Source: Gillisia sp. Hel_I_86
GTDB lineage: Bacteria; Bacteroidota; Bacteroidia; Flavobacteriales; Flavobacteriaceae
DNA: 64,000 nucleotides
Assembly: GCF_007827275.1 (NCBI RefSeq)
Contig: NZ_VISE01000001.1
Location: 682,001-746,000, forward strand
Reading direction: 5' to 3'
Part shown: positions 27,363 to 36,456 of the stretch, in pieces
How positions within the stretch are numbered: position 1 is the first letter of the stretch
How the letters are laid out: each line of letters opens with the position of its first letter
The notes under the pieces: model-generated
What the model saw: only the letters and a program-made list of their open reading frames with translations
Told to the model about the DNA's origin: nothing
Database searches by the model: none
Program-made: the position numbers and the translations under genes

Positions 27363-28424
27363 ATGAAACTTTATAATCATATATCAAAATACATATATTT
27401 CTTCATGGCTGCTGTATCTACCCTTTTGTTTGCATCTTGTGGTTCTTACCAATATGCCGGCGCTTCCAATGATGGAATCTATGGCGATAGCCAGGAAGTA
27501 GTTTCCGAAGAAATCGAATATGGAGCCAGGGAAGGAAATTCTGGGTATTATAAAAAATTATTTGAAGAAGAAGCTGCCCTTTATGGAGAAGTTTTAGCTG
27601 ATGACGCTATTTTTACTGATGTAGATGCTTATTCTTCTACAGAAAATTACGATTACAATAACGAAAACATCAATTACCAAGGTGGAAATGCACCTTGGGG
27701 CAATTCTCCAGACAGTTATTCCATAAATATTTATAATGATGGATTTTATGGAGGATATTATCCTTATTGGGGAAATGGTTATTATGCTTACGATCCATTT
27801 TGGGGAAATGGATATTACTATGGATCTTATTATGGTTCTGGTTTCTATTACCCATATGGATATGGGTTTGGTTATGGATTCGGGTACGGTTATGGTCATG
27901 GCTATGGATACGGGATAGGATTTTCTATACACCCATTTATTTATGGAGGCGGCGGGTACTACAACCCATACAATAGTTATTCTTCCAGACAGCATAGTTT
28001 TAGACAAAACGTTGCCTACAATAATGGTCGGAGAGGAGCTAATAGCTATGGTACCAATAGAAGTTCCGCTATTAGAAATGCAACATCTTTAGATAACAGA
28101 GGTAGAGGCTCCACTTATTCTAGATCTATTCGAAATATCAGGAATTCAAACGATGAGTATGGTATTACAAGAAGGAACACTTCATCCAGAACATACAGAA
28201 CAAGTTCCAATTCTAATGGAACTTATTCTGGAAGTAGGCGCCCATCTGTTAATTCCACTCCAAGAAGTAGAAGCAATGGAAGTTATTCTAGATCCAGCTC
28301 TAATAGAAGTTCATCTTCCACGGTTAGAAGTTCTAACTCAGGAAGAAGCAGTTCGGGCCGAAGTTCTAGCTCATCCTCCACAACCCGATCTAGTAGTAGC
28401 AGTAGAGGAAGAGGCAATCACTAA
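27363..28424 (+). CDS. Low-complexity lipoprotein, Gly/Tyr-rich core and Ser/Arg-rich tail
   Basis: 353 residues. A signal sequence ending LLFASC (lipobox, Cys about residue 26) predicts a lipoprotein. Residues 30-110 are acidic; about 115-205 are dominated by Gly and Tyr with repeats such as YGYGFGYG; the last 100 residues are almost only Ser, Arg, Asn and Gly. Such composition suggests a disordered or aggregating surface or periplasmic protein. I know similar genes beside proS in other flavobacteria but no function. It precedes the FadL-like gene by 15 bases, so they probably form an operon. Confidence 0.8.
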   Translation: MKLYNHISKYIYFFMAAVSTLLFASCGSYQYAGASNDGIYGDSQEVVSEEIEYGAREGNSGYYKKLFEEEAALYGEVLADDAIFTDVDAYSSTENYDYNNENINYQGGNAPWGNSPDSYSINIYNDGFYGGYYPYWGNGYYAYDPFWGNGYYYGSYYGSGFYYPYGYGFGYGFGYGYGHGYGYGIGFSIHPFIYGGGGYYNPYNSYSSRQHSFRQNVAYNNGRRGANSYGTNRSSAIRNATSLDNRGRGSTYSRSIRNIRNSNDEYGITRRNTSSRTYRTSSNSNGTYSGSRRPSVNSTPRSRSNGSYSRSSSNRSSSSTVRSSNSGRSSSGRSSSSSSTTRSSSSSRGRGNH

Positions 28425-28439
28425 AAACAATTTTAATCT

Positions 28440-29951
28440 ATGAAAAAGCTATATTTCACGGTCATAGCCCTAGCGGTTATGACCTTTTCTCAAGCACAAG
28501 ACATTACAGATGCTGTGAGATATTCATCAGATCAGCTATCAGGAACTGCTAGGTACAGAGCCATGAGCGGCGCTTTTGGTGCCCTTGGCGGGGATCTCTC
28601 TGCCATATCAATAAACCCGGCGGGATCTGCCGTATTTTTAAGCAGTGCAGCTACCGTTACTTTAAGCTATAACAACAGGCAAAACGACACTCGTTATTTT
28701 AATGGAGCAACGACCAATGATGATTCTGATGTATATTTCGATCAGGCCGGCGCTGTTTTGGTGTTTAATAGCACTAATGAAAACACTCCGTGGAAAAGAT
28801 TTACCCTAGGAGTTAATTATTCTCAAAACAACACTTTTGACGATAGCTTTTTAGCGCAGGGAACAAGTTCTAGTTCCATAGACAATTATTTTCTGGAATT
28901 TGCCAATGGAGTTCCTTTGGAACTTTTGGAAACCATGGACAATGAGACTATTACAGATCTTTATTTGTTCTTAGGTGAGAATGAAGGCTTTGGTGCGCAA
29001 CAGGCATTCTTAGGTTTTCAAGGTTTTATTATAGATCCTGTTAGCAACGATCTAGATAATACCTCTTACACCTCAAATGTAGCATCCGGAAGCTTTGATC
29101 AGCGCTATTCTTATAGAGCAACTGGTTTAAATGGGAAATTTGCATTCAATTTTGCCACAAAGTACCAGGATTTTCTTCATTTGGGAATTAATTTGAATGC
29201 GCATTTTTTAAATTATGACAGGGCGACCCGTTTGGTTGAACAAAATTCGAATGCTGGGAGCGAAACCAATGAAATCATCTTTTCAAATAATCTAAGCACC
29301 AGTGGAAATGGATTTTCACTTCAGCTTGGAGGTATTGCAAATGTTACCGATAATGTAAGGTTAGGTTTAACTTATGATACTCCAACTTGGTTTTCAATAG
29401 AAGAACAAGCCTCTCAACGTTTGGAAACTTTTAGCGATGAATTTGATGAGCGGGTAATTGTTGATCCCAATGTTATCAATGTATATCCAAATTACCGCTT
29501 AAAGACCCCTGGAAAACTTACAGGAAGTTTAGCTGTGCTTTTTGGGGATACCGGATTGATCAGTTTTGATTATTCCTATAAAGATTTTTCGAACACGGAA
29601 TTGCGACCATCCAATGATCCTGAATTTGAATTTCAAAATAATTTGATGTCTGATAATTTAAAAGTAGCTTCTACTTATAAACTAGGAGGAGAATATAGGA
29701 TTGAAAATTGGAGTTTAAGAGGAGGTTATAGATTTGAAGAAAGTCCTTATAAAAATGAAACCACTTTGGGCGATCTAAATGGGTATTCCGCAGGAGTGGG
29801 CTACAATTTTGGAGCGATAAAAGCAGATGTATCCTACGATCATTCTTCCAGGACCGACAATCCCCAATTGTACCAAGTTGGACTTGTAAATACTGCCAAT
29901 ATCCAGAGAGATTTCTCAAGTATTGTATTGTCCTTAAGCTTCGGCATATAA
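28440..29951 (+). CDS. Outer-membrane transport protein, OmpP1/FadL family
   Basis: 503 residues with a signal peptide (LAVMTFSQAQ cleavage region near residue 19). The mature N-terminus contains YRAMSGAFGALGGDLSAISINPAG, the hallmark of Bacteroidota FadL/PorV-like barrels, followed by alternating beta strands to the end at SIVLSLSFGI. It should form an outer-membrane barrel for uptake of hydrophobic compounds; the ligand is unknown. Last gene of the unit with the lipoprotein, closed by a strong hairpin. Confidence 0.87.
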   Translation: MKKLYFTVIALAVMTFSQAQDITDAVRYSSDQLSGTARYRAMSGAFGALGGDLSAISINPAGSAVFLSSAATVTLSYNNRQNDTRYFNGATTNDDSDVYFDQAGAVLVFNSTNENTPWKRFTLGVNYSQNNTFDDSFLAQGTSSSSIDNYFLEFANGVPLELLETMDNETITDLYLFLGENEGFGAQQAFLGFQGFIIDPVSNDLDNTSYTSNVASGSFDQRYSYRATGLNGKFAFNFATKYQDFLHLGINLNAHFLNYDRATRLVEQNSNAGSETNEIIFSNNLSTSGNGFSLQLGGIANVTDNVRLGLTYDTPTWFSIEEQASQRLETFSDEFDERVIVDPNVINVYPNYRLKTPGKLTGSLAVLFGDTGLISFDYSYKDFSNTELRPSNDPEFEFQNNLMSDNLKVASTYKLGGEYRIENWSLRGGYRFEESPYKNETTLGDLNGYSAGVGYNFGAIKADVSYDHSSRTDNPQLYQVGLVNTANIQRDFSSIVLSLSFGI

Positions 29952-29975
29952 CAAAAATGAAGTAGATAACTAAAT

Positions 29976-30018
29976 AAAAAGCTCGGGTCCTATAAAAGGG
30001 AAGGGTCCGAGCTTTTTA
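29976..30018. terminator. Bidirectional terminator between FadL-like and T9SS cargo genes
   Basis: AAAAAGCTCGGGTCC, a loop of about 12 nt, then GGTCCGAGCTTTTT. T-runs occur on both strands, matching its place between convergent genes. Confidence 0.9.
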
Positions 30019-30035
30019 TTTATGATCTTTTATTG

Positions 30036-31892
30036 TTATAGCTTCAAAGTAAAATGCCCTGTGAATTCTGATACCTTTCCGGTGGCCTGATCTCTTAAAT
30101 CCACTACAAACCAATAATCATCTGCTGGCATTACCTTCCCATTATAAGTCCCGTCCCAACCACCTACACGAGGATCCAACTGCTTTAGGAGTTTGCCATA
30201 TCTATCGTAAATCAATACTTTGGAGATAGAAACCTGTGGGTCGTTTATCACATTCCAAGTATCATTATAACCGTCACCATTAGGAGTGAAGAACCTGGCA
30301 TATCCAATTAGTCTAAAAGCAACTGAAGTAGCTATTCCGCAGCCAAAAACATCCCTTGCAGAAACGGTATGTAGCCCTGGCTGCACATTGGCAAAATTGG
30401 ATTGCGATTGCCACGCCCCACTATCCAGTCGATATTCATAAACAGGAGTGGTACCTGAGGTAGCATTTGCACTTACTGTAACTACATATCCATCTTCAAA
30501 ATCGTTCCCTGAAATATCGAATGTGACATTCTTGGGCGCTGAATAGTAAATGATCTTGGTATTAAAATTATTGGAACAACCAGTTTGTTTATTTATAATT
30601 TCAAGCGAAATATCCGGATTAGCAGGAATTTGGGTGAACGATAAAATGGGGTTTTGCACCCCATCGCCATCAGGATCATTGTTCACGTTCCAATTATAGA
30701 TATACCCTGAACCCAAATCCTCTCCTATATTTTGTGAATTTACGAGATTGCCATTAGCATCTACACAAAACATGGTTTCTGCTTCTAAATCTATGATCGG
30801 GACCGAAGCTATTTTTAAATTGAATTCCACAGCATTCGAAACACAGCCAGATCTTTCATTGGTAATTGTGGCGATAATCTTTTGCTGATCTGCCGCTTCA
30901 AAAGAAGCGGGGGTCTCTATTGCTATATCATTGTCTAAATTGGTTTGATTGCTATAAAAATTCAGACTGAATGAAGAATTCAGGTTTTGAGGATCTTGAG
31001 TAATATCATCATACACTTGCGTGAGATCGAAAATCGCTGTTGGATCATCACTACATACCAAGATGTCTTGTGGTGTTGCTGCAATAGGCTTTTCAAAATA
31101 TTCAACTAAAACTTCATCATCAAATGCTAAGCCGGTATTGTCGTTTATTGCGATCACCTTGTAAAGTCCCGACTTGGTAACAGTTAAATTAGGACTAGCC
31201 TGATTGGAAAGTAGCACAAAATCGTTTATACCATTATCAAAAACATAATACTCGTATCTGGTTGCAATTATATTGGTAGCCATTAATTGCACCGGCCCCT
31301 CCTCGCATAAGGTAAGATCGTCCCCAAGAATATTAACTATGGAACAATCTGTGGAACCAGAGTTAGACTGATCTATATTAGTTTGCTCAAGTCTAATAAA
31401 CCCTGGCTTTTCAGAATAATTAGTAATGAGCACCACATAAATCTGACCTCTCGCAGCGTTATTTATTACAAATTCCTCTGTTGCCGATGGCGAATAACTA
31501 CAGTCTACAACTCTGGATGATGATAATGCACTGGCGCTACAAAGTTCGTCCTCCTCATTGAAAGGTCCCCAGGCAATAAAATCTACATCTAAAGTACCCC
31601 CTGTCCCGTCGGAATTAACCGTTTGACTAATTCTAAAATTCAGGTTGCCGGAGTCTTCAATTTGCAAATAGAACCATGCAGGATAAGGCTGAGTGTCCAA
31701 ACATCTATAATTTGGCCCCGATTCTGCAACTGCAATATCCCCATTAAACAAATTAGAATTAGGAAAAATAAATTGGGAAGTCCCGGCACAAAAGGGCTGG
31801 ATACTAGAACAGCGATCTCCTTGGGCATAAATATGGCATGCTCCCGCAAGAGAAATAACAACAAACAGTATAAGATGTGTTAGGGACTTCAT
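30036..31892 (-). CDS. Secreted protein with type IX secretion type-B (CHU_C) sorting domain
   Basis: 618 residues. Signal peptide (residues 1-23, ending IYAQ), then an N-terminal domain with CSSIQPFC and several Ig-like/PKD-like repeats, each with Cys residues. The last 90 residues (ARFFTPNGDGYNDTW, then LIYDRYGKLLKQLDP, then GWDGTYNGK and FTGHFTLKL) are the gliding-motility-associated C-terminal domain that directs export through the type IX system. Probably cell-surface or secreted, adhesive. It has its own unit; folE lies divergently upstream. Confidence 0.9.
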   Translation of the reverse strand: MKSLTHLILFVVISLAGACHIYAQGDRCSSIQPFCAGTSQFIFPNSNLFNGDIAVAESGPNYRCLDTQPYPAWFYLQIEDSGNLNFRISQTVNSDGTGGTLDVDFIAWGPFNEEDELCSASALSSSRVVDCSYSPSATEEFVINNAARGQIYVVLITNYSEKPGFIRLEQTNIDQSNSGSTDCSIVNILGDDLTLCEEGPVQLMATNIIATRYEYYVFDNGINDFVLLSNQASPNLTVTKSGLYKVIAINDNTGLAFDDEVLVEYFEKPIAATPQDILVCSDDPTAIFDLTQVYDDITQDPQNLNSSFSLNFYSNQTNLDNDIAIETPASFEAADQQKIIATITNERSGCVSNAVEFNLKIASVPIIDLEAETMFCVDANGNLVNSQNIGEDLGSGYIYNWNVNNDPDGDGVQNPILSFTQIPANPDISLEIINKQTGCSNNFNTKIIYYSAPKNVTFDISGNDFEDGYVVTVSANATSGTTPVYEYRLDSGAWQSQSNFANVQPGLHTVSARDVFGCGIATSVAFRLIGYARFFTPNGDGYNDTWNVINDPQVSISKVLIYDRYGKLLKQLDPRVGGWDGTYNGKVMPADDYWFVVDLRDQATGKVSEFTGHFTLKL

Positions 31893-31961
31893 ATATCAAG
31901 TTACCAAAGAATTGCAAATTACAAATTTTACAGTAACTACAGCGTTTGGCTTTTTAGAATC

Positions 31962-31995
31962 TTTGCCCTAAAGAGTCATAAAATATGTATCTTTG
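31962..31995 (+). promoter_or_regulatory. Promoter of folE
   Basis: TTTG at 31962-31965 and TATCTTTG at 31988-31995, 22 bases apart, a good match to the Bacteroidota -33/-7 consensus. The folE ATG at 32039 is 43 bases downstream. Confidence 0.65.
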
Positions 31996-32038
31996 CAACC
32001 CAAATATATAGATTACAACAAGTATTGAATAAAGTGCC

Positions 32039-32716
32039 ATGAAGATAGATCATATGGAAAATAAAATAGATGAAATGGGCGATGCCCATGTTTCTACAAG
32101 TGCAAATAACCCACTAAGAGAAGACGCTTTTGATTTGAGCAATGAAGAGAAAATTGCCCTTATCAACAGTGATGTTAAAAGCATCCTAAGAACTTTAGGA
32201 ATGGATCTTACGGACGACAGTATTAAAGGAACTCCACAACGGGTTGCTAAAATGTTTGTGAATGAAATATTTGGTGGTTTGGACCCTAAAAGAAAACCCA
32301 AAGCTTCAACGTTCGAAAATAAATACAAGTATGGAGAGATGTTGGTAGAGAAAAATATTACCATTTACTCTACCTGTGAACATCACTTATTACCTATTGT
32401 GGGGAGAGCGCATGTAGCTTATATTTCCAACGGAAGTGTAATAGGCCTTTCAAAAATGAACAGAATTGTGGATTATTTTGCCAAAAGACCTCAAGTCCAA
32501 GAGAGAATGACCATGCAAATAGTACAGGAACTGCAAAATGCACTAGGAACACAAGATGTTGCCTGTGTAATAGATGCCAAGCACCTTTGTGTTAACAGCA
32601 GAGGGATTCGTGATATAGAAAGCAGCACGGTAACAAGTGAGTTTGGGGGTGCTTTCAAAGAAACATCCATAAAAAGGGAGTTTTTGGACTATATTAAACT
32701 GGACACTTCTTTTTAA
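32039..32716 (+). CDS. folE: GTP cyclohydrolase I
   Basis: 225 residues. It converts GTP to dihydroneopterin triphosphate, the first step of folate or pterin synthesis. Zinc ligands Cys113 and His116 in STCEHHLLPI and Cys184 in HLCVNSRG are present; GLSKMNRIVDYFAKRPQVQE is the conserved core. The first 30 residues are variable; a second ATG five codons in is possible. cysS follows after 40 bases. Confidence 0.97.
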   Translation: MKIDHMENKIDEMGDAHVSTSANNPLREDAFDLSNEEKIALINSDVKSILRTLGMDLTDDSIKGTPQRVAKMFVNEIFGGLDPKRKPKASTFENKYKYGEMLVEKNITIYSTCEHHLLPIVGRAHVAYISNGSVIGLSKMNRIVDYFAKRPQVQERMTMQIVQELQNALGTQDVACVIDAKHLCVNSRGIRDIESSTVTSEFGGAFKETSIKREFLDYIKLDTSF

Positions 32717-32756
32717 TTTGAATTTTTAAAAACAAAATCTAAGCACGCAATAATTT

Positions 32757-34244
32757 ATGGCTCTTTATAAGGAACAAAGCTTAACACTTTACAACTCGAT
32801 CACAGGAGAAAAGGAAATTTTTAAACCAATAAATGAAGGCCACGTAGGAATGTATGTGTGTGGGCCCACCGTTTATAGCAATGTTCATCTAGGAAACTGT
32901 CGTACTTTTATTTCTTTCGATCTTATTTTTAGATACCTAAAACATTTAGGCTATAAAGTTCGCTACGTGAGAAATATTACTGATGCCGGACATTTGGAAA
33001 ATGATGCAGATAGTGGAGAGGACAGAATTGCCAAAAAAGCCCGATTAGAGCAAATTGAACCTATGGAAGTGGTTCAACGGTATACCGTAGATTTTCACAA
33101 TACATTGCAAAAATTCAACAACCTGCCCCCAAGTATCGAACCTACCGCTACAGGGCATATTGTAGAGCAGATAGAAACAATAAAAACCATTATTAAGAAA
33201 GGCTTTGCGTACGAGGTAAATGGATCTGTTTATTTTGATGTATTAAAATTCAACAAAGATCATGACTACGGAAAACTTAGCGGTCGATCTATTGAAGATA
33301 TGATTGCAAATACGCGTGAACTTGCCGGTCAAAGTGACAAGAAGAATCCGCAGGATTTCGCGCTTTGGAAAAAGGCAGAACCACAACATATTATGCGCTG
33401 GCCATCTCCTTGGAGTGACGGGTTTCCTGGCTGGCACCTAGAATGTACCGTGATGAGCACTAAATACTTAGGCGAGCAGTTCGACATTCACGGTGGTGGA
33501 ATGGATCTAAAATTCCCACATCACGAATGTGAGATCGCGCAAGGGGAAGCTTCTACCGGGAAAAATCCTGTAAATTACTGGATACATGCCAATATGCTCA
33601 CCCTTAACGGGCAAAAAATGGCAAAAAGCACTGGAAACAATATTCTTCCAAATGAAATATTTACCGGGGATAACGATAATCTAAGTAAAGGTTTTAGCCC
33701 GTCTGTAGCACGATTTTTTATGCTTCAGGCCAATTATAGGAGCATCCTGGATTTTTCCAATACCGCATTGCTAGCAAGTGAAAAAGGCTTTAACAGGCTC
33801 ATGGACGCTTATAGAAATAGTTTGCAACTACCTGTTTCATCAAGCTCCTCCTTTTCTGTTTCTGAATGGAAACAACGCTGTTATGATGCCATGAACGACG
33901 ACTTTAATAGTCCTATCTTGATCGCCACTTTATTTGAAGCTGTAAAATACATCGTAGGAGTCAAAGGAGGCAACGAGCAAATCACTGCTGAAGACAAGGA
34001 GCTCTTGCACACAACCATGCACGATTTTATTTTCGATGTGCTTGGTTTGTTGGATACAACTATAACCAATCAAGATAATTCTGAAAAACTTTCTGGGACG
34101 GTAGAATTGCTTATTAAATTAAGGACAGAGGCAAGAAACAATAAAGATTTTGCTACCAGCGATCAAATTAGGGATCAATTACTGGCATTGGGAATTCAAC
34201 TAAAAGATGGGAAAGAAGGAACCGTTTTTAGCCTGGCAGATTAA
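32757..34244 (+). CDS. cysS: Cysteinyl-tRNA synthetase
   Basis: 495 residues. Class I enzyme charging tRNA-Cys. Zinc Cys35 in [13 protein letters not shown]-like HLGN (44-47), [19 protein letters not shown] and KMAKS (about 287-291, in place of KMSKS) are seen. It starts an apparent operon with yidD, lgt and a DUF192 gene. Confidence 0.97.
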   Translation: MALYKEQSLTLYNSITGEKEIFKPINEGHVGMYVCGPTVYSNVHLGNCRTFISFDLIFRYLKHLGYKVRYVRNITDAGHLENDADSGEDRIAKKARLEQIEPMEVVQRYTVDFHNTLQKFNNLPPSIEPTATGHIVEQIETIKTIIKKGFAYEVNGSVYFDVLKFNKDHDYGKLSGRSIEDMIANTRELAGQSDKKNPQDFALWKKAEPQHIMRWPSPWSDGFPGWHLECTVMSTKYLGEQFDIHGGGMDLKFPHHECEIAQGEASTGKNPVNYWIHANMLTLNGQKMAKSTGNNILPNEIFTGDNDNLSKGFSPSVARFFMLQANYRSILDFSNTALLASEKGFNRLMDAYRNSLQLPVSSSSSFSVSEWKQRCYDAMNDDFNSPILIATLFEAVKYIVGVKGGNEQITAEDKELLHTTMHDFIFDVLGLLDTTITNQDNSEKLSGTVELLIKLRTEARNNKDFATSDQIRDQLLALGIQLKDGKEGTVFSLAD

Positions 34245-34254
34245 AACATATTCT

Positions 34255-34479
34255 GTGTTAAAAAAATATTTGGCATATCCCTTTGTTATACTGGTAAAAT
34301 TTTATCAGAAGGCAATCTCACCATTAACTCCCGCAACCTGTAGGTATACTCCATCGTGTTCTCAATATACGTTGGTAGCACTTGAGAAATATGGCATTTT
34401 CAAAGGTGGTTGGATGAGCCTTAAAAGAATTGCCAGTTGCAATCCTTGGGGAAGCTCTGGCCATGATCCCGTTCCATGA
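34255..34479 (+). CDS. yidD: Membrane protein insertion efficiency factor YidD
   Basis: 74 residues from the GTG at 34255, or 90 from an ATG at 34207 inside cysS. The family normally begins just before the [19 protein letters not shown] motif, so GTG is preferred. Cysteines in [17 protein letters not shown], then [16 protein letters not shown], and the end GHDPVP are diagnostic. It is a small amphipathic protein at the inner membrane thought to aid YidC-dependent insertion. Confidence 0.92.
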   Translation: MLKKYLAYPFVILVKFYQKAISPLTPATCRYTPSCSQYTLVALEKYGIFKGGWMSLKRIASCNPWGSSGHDPVP

Positions 34480-34507
34480 ACAATAAGCTATTTATTTTAA
34501 AGAATTA

Positions 34508-34536
34508 TTGCAAAACCGTGCAAAAATGTATCTTTA
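34508..34536 (+). promoter_or_regulatory. Possible promoter of lgt
   Basis: TTG at 34508-34510 and TATCTTTA at 34529-34536 with an 18-base spacer. It lies in the 81-base gap between yidD and lgt, so lgt may have its own start as well as read-through. Confidence 0.5.
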
Positions 34537-34560
34537 CCGTACAATTATAAAAAATACCAC

Positions 34561-35382
34561 ATGCTTTTCAACGCAATAACCTGGAGCCCTTCTGAAGGAT
34601 TGGATTTGGGATTTTTCACCCTTCACTATTACAGTTTAATGTTCCTTATCGCCTTTGGACTAGGCTGGTATATCATGAAAAGCATTTACAAGAACGAGGG
34701 GGTTTCCATAGAAAAATTAGATCCGCTATTTATATACACCGTTTTAGCTACTTTAATAGGTGCGAGATTAGGGCATGTCTTCTTTTATGACTGGGATTAT
34801 TTCCAGCATCATTTATTGGAAATCTTCCTTCCCGTTCGGTTTGAACCAGAATTTGAATTTACAGGTTTCCGCGGACTTGCTAGTCATGGTGCCGCCATTG
34901 GGATTATAGTAGCCATGTACCTTTACAAAAAAAATATTTTGGACAAACCAATTTTATGGATCTTGGACCGAGTGGTAATTCCTGTTGCCAGTGGTGCTAT
35001 TTTTATCAGGATCGGGAATTTCATGAATTCTGAAATCATAGGAAAACCAACTAATAGCGATTACGGCGTGATCTTTAAAAATTTGGGGGAAACCTTCCCG
35101 AGGCATCCTGCCCAACTTTATGAATCTTTTTGCTACTTATTGATCTTTTTGCTTCTATGGTTCGTTTACTGGAAAACAGATAAAAAACAAAAGATAGGAT
35201 TTCTTTTCGGATTATTCCTGGTATTGCTTTGGACCGTACGGTTCTTTATAGAATTCCTAAAAGAGCCTCAGGTAGAAGAGCGCGCAATATGGCTTATCAA
35301 TACAGGACAATGGCTTAGTATTCCATTTATTATAGCTGGTCTTTACTTTATGCTTAGACCTTCAAAAAGGATTACGGCATGA
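34561..35382 (+). CDS. lgt: Prolipoprotein diacylglyceryl transferase
   Basis: 273 residues with seven or so membrane helices. It moves diacylglycerol from phosphatidylglycerol to the lipobox Cys of prolipoproteins in the inner membrane. FRGLASHGAAIGI, IRIGNFMNSEIIGKPT and RHPAQLYES are the family motifs. It overlaps the next gene by four bases (ATGA). Confidence 0.96.
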   Translation: MLFNAITWSPSEGLDLGFFTLHYYSLMFLIAFGLGWYIMKSIYKNEGVSIEKLDPLFIYTVLATLIGARLGHVFFYDWDYFQHHLLEIFLPVRFEPEFEFTGFRGLASHGAAIGIIVAMYLYKKNILDKPILWILDRVVIPVASGAIFIRIGNFMNSEIIGKPTNSDYGVIFKNLGETFPRHPAQLYESFCYLLIFLLLWFVYWKTDKKQKIGFLFGLFLVLLWTVRFFIEFLKEPQVEERAIWLINTGQWLSIPFIIAGLYFMLRPSKRITA

Positions 35383-35864
35383 AAAAGCTAAAGAGAATTC
35401 TTAGCGTGGGGGCTATCTTCGGAATACTATTTTCTTGTGCAGATGAAGTAAAGAATACTTCCATAGAGACTGATGAAATTGAGTTTGCCAAAGAAGGTGA
35501 ATTGTTTCTTTTGAAAGCAGGAGACACCCTACAGAAGCTGGACATAGAGTTCGCTGAAACCTCGTATGAGCAGCAAACAGGTTTGATGTACAGAAAATCC
35601 ATGCAAGAGAATCAAGCGATGCTCTTTGTCTATCCAGAAGAAACCATGCACAGCTTCTATATGAAGAATACCTATATTCCCTTAGACCTTGTTTTCTTCG
35701 GAAAAGATAGTACTATCGTTAGTTTTCAAGAAAATGCAACGCCTTTGGATGAAACTTCGTTGCCCTCTAAAGTACCTGCTCAATTCATCTTGGAAGTAAA
35801 TGCGGGCAAGGTGGAGCAATGGAACCTTGCAGAAGGGGATAAAATGGCGATTTCTAGAAATTAA
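35379..35864 (+). CDS. DUF192 family lipoprotein
   Basis: 161 residues. Lipobox near residue 20 (GILFSC), then a DUF192 domain: FAETSYEQQTGLMYRKSM, then MHSFYMKNTYIPLDLVFF, and QFILEVNAGKVEQWNL. Function of DUF192 is unknown; periplasmic or extracellular proteins of this fold are common. Coupled to lgt, which would lipidate it, but that pairing may be chance. Confidence 0.9.
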   Translation: MKKLKRILSVGAIFGILFSCADEVKNTSIETDEIEFAKEGELFLLKAGDTLQKLDIEFAETSYEQQTGLMYRKSMQENQAMLFVYPEETMHSFYMKNTYIPLDLVFFGKDSTIVSFQENATPLDETSLPSKVPAQFILEVNAGKVEQWNLAEGDKMAISRN

Positions 35865-35924
35865 AGTTTTTTAAGGATTATTTCAGAATCCCAGATATCT
35901 AATAAGTGAAATTCACGAAGAACC

Positions 35925-36370
35925 CTGGAACGATTCCGATAGCTACCGGAACAAGGATACGAGATGCAATAAATTGTCATTCTGAATGAAGCAAAGCGCA
36001 ATGAAGAATCTCAATGAACCAGCATTTCATTTTAAAAGAGATCCCTCCTCCGGTCGGGATGACAATAGATTGTCATCATATGCTTGTTCTTAACCAATGA
36101 GACCCTGAAACGAGTTCAGGGTGACGCCCTAATAAAAAAACGTCATGCTGAATTTATTTCAGCATCTATCGTATTATTTTACGAAATCTTAGAACAAGTT
36201 ACAATCGACATATCTCCAAGGTTTTGAAAAACTCTTCCTGATGAAAGTCATCAGGACTGTATAACAATTTTACACATGTGTCATCCCGACGTCAGGAGGG
36301 ATCTCCAATTAAATTACTTCTGCTATATCGAGATTCTTCAGTCCACTGCGTTCCCTTCAGAATGACAAAC
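35925..36370. repeat. Cluster of dispersed intergenic repeats (R4)
   Basis: The 592-base gap between convergent DUF192 and secDF is mostly repeat elements. Hairpins: 36102-36122 (stem ACCCTGAA, loop ACGAG, stem TTCAGGGT), 36145-36165 (stem ATGCTGAA, loop TTTAT, stem TTCAGCAT). Others are GAGATCCCTCCTCCGG near 36040, TCATCCCGACGTCAGGAGGG near 36283, and CTTCAG/CAGAATGACA near 36336-36366. No coding potential. Confidence 0.75.
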
Positions 36371-36400
36371 AGGTGACAAATCCTTGGGGGATTTAGAAAC

Positions 36401-36431
36401 AAAAAAAGCTGCCCATTACTGGGCAGCTTTT
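36401..36431 (-). terminator. Terminator of secDF
   Basis: Minus strand AAAAGCTGCCC, loop AGTAAT, GGGCAGCTTTTTTT. It is 26 bases past the secDF stop. Confidence 0.88.
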
Positions 36432-36456
36432 ATTATCCAAGAAATATTGCCATTTA

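Noticed and set aside
27594-28007. Minus-strand open frame of 137 codons
   Set aside because: It is the antisense of the Gly/Tyr-rich repeats of the lipoprotein gene and has repetitive composition with no family features.
34207-34254. Longer yidD start inside cysS
   Set aside because: The 16 extra residues are not like family N-termini; the GTG at 34255 gives the usual length.
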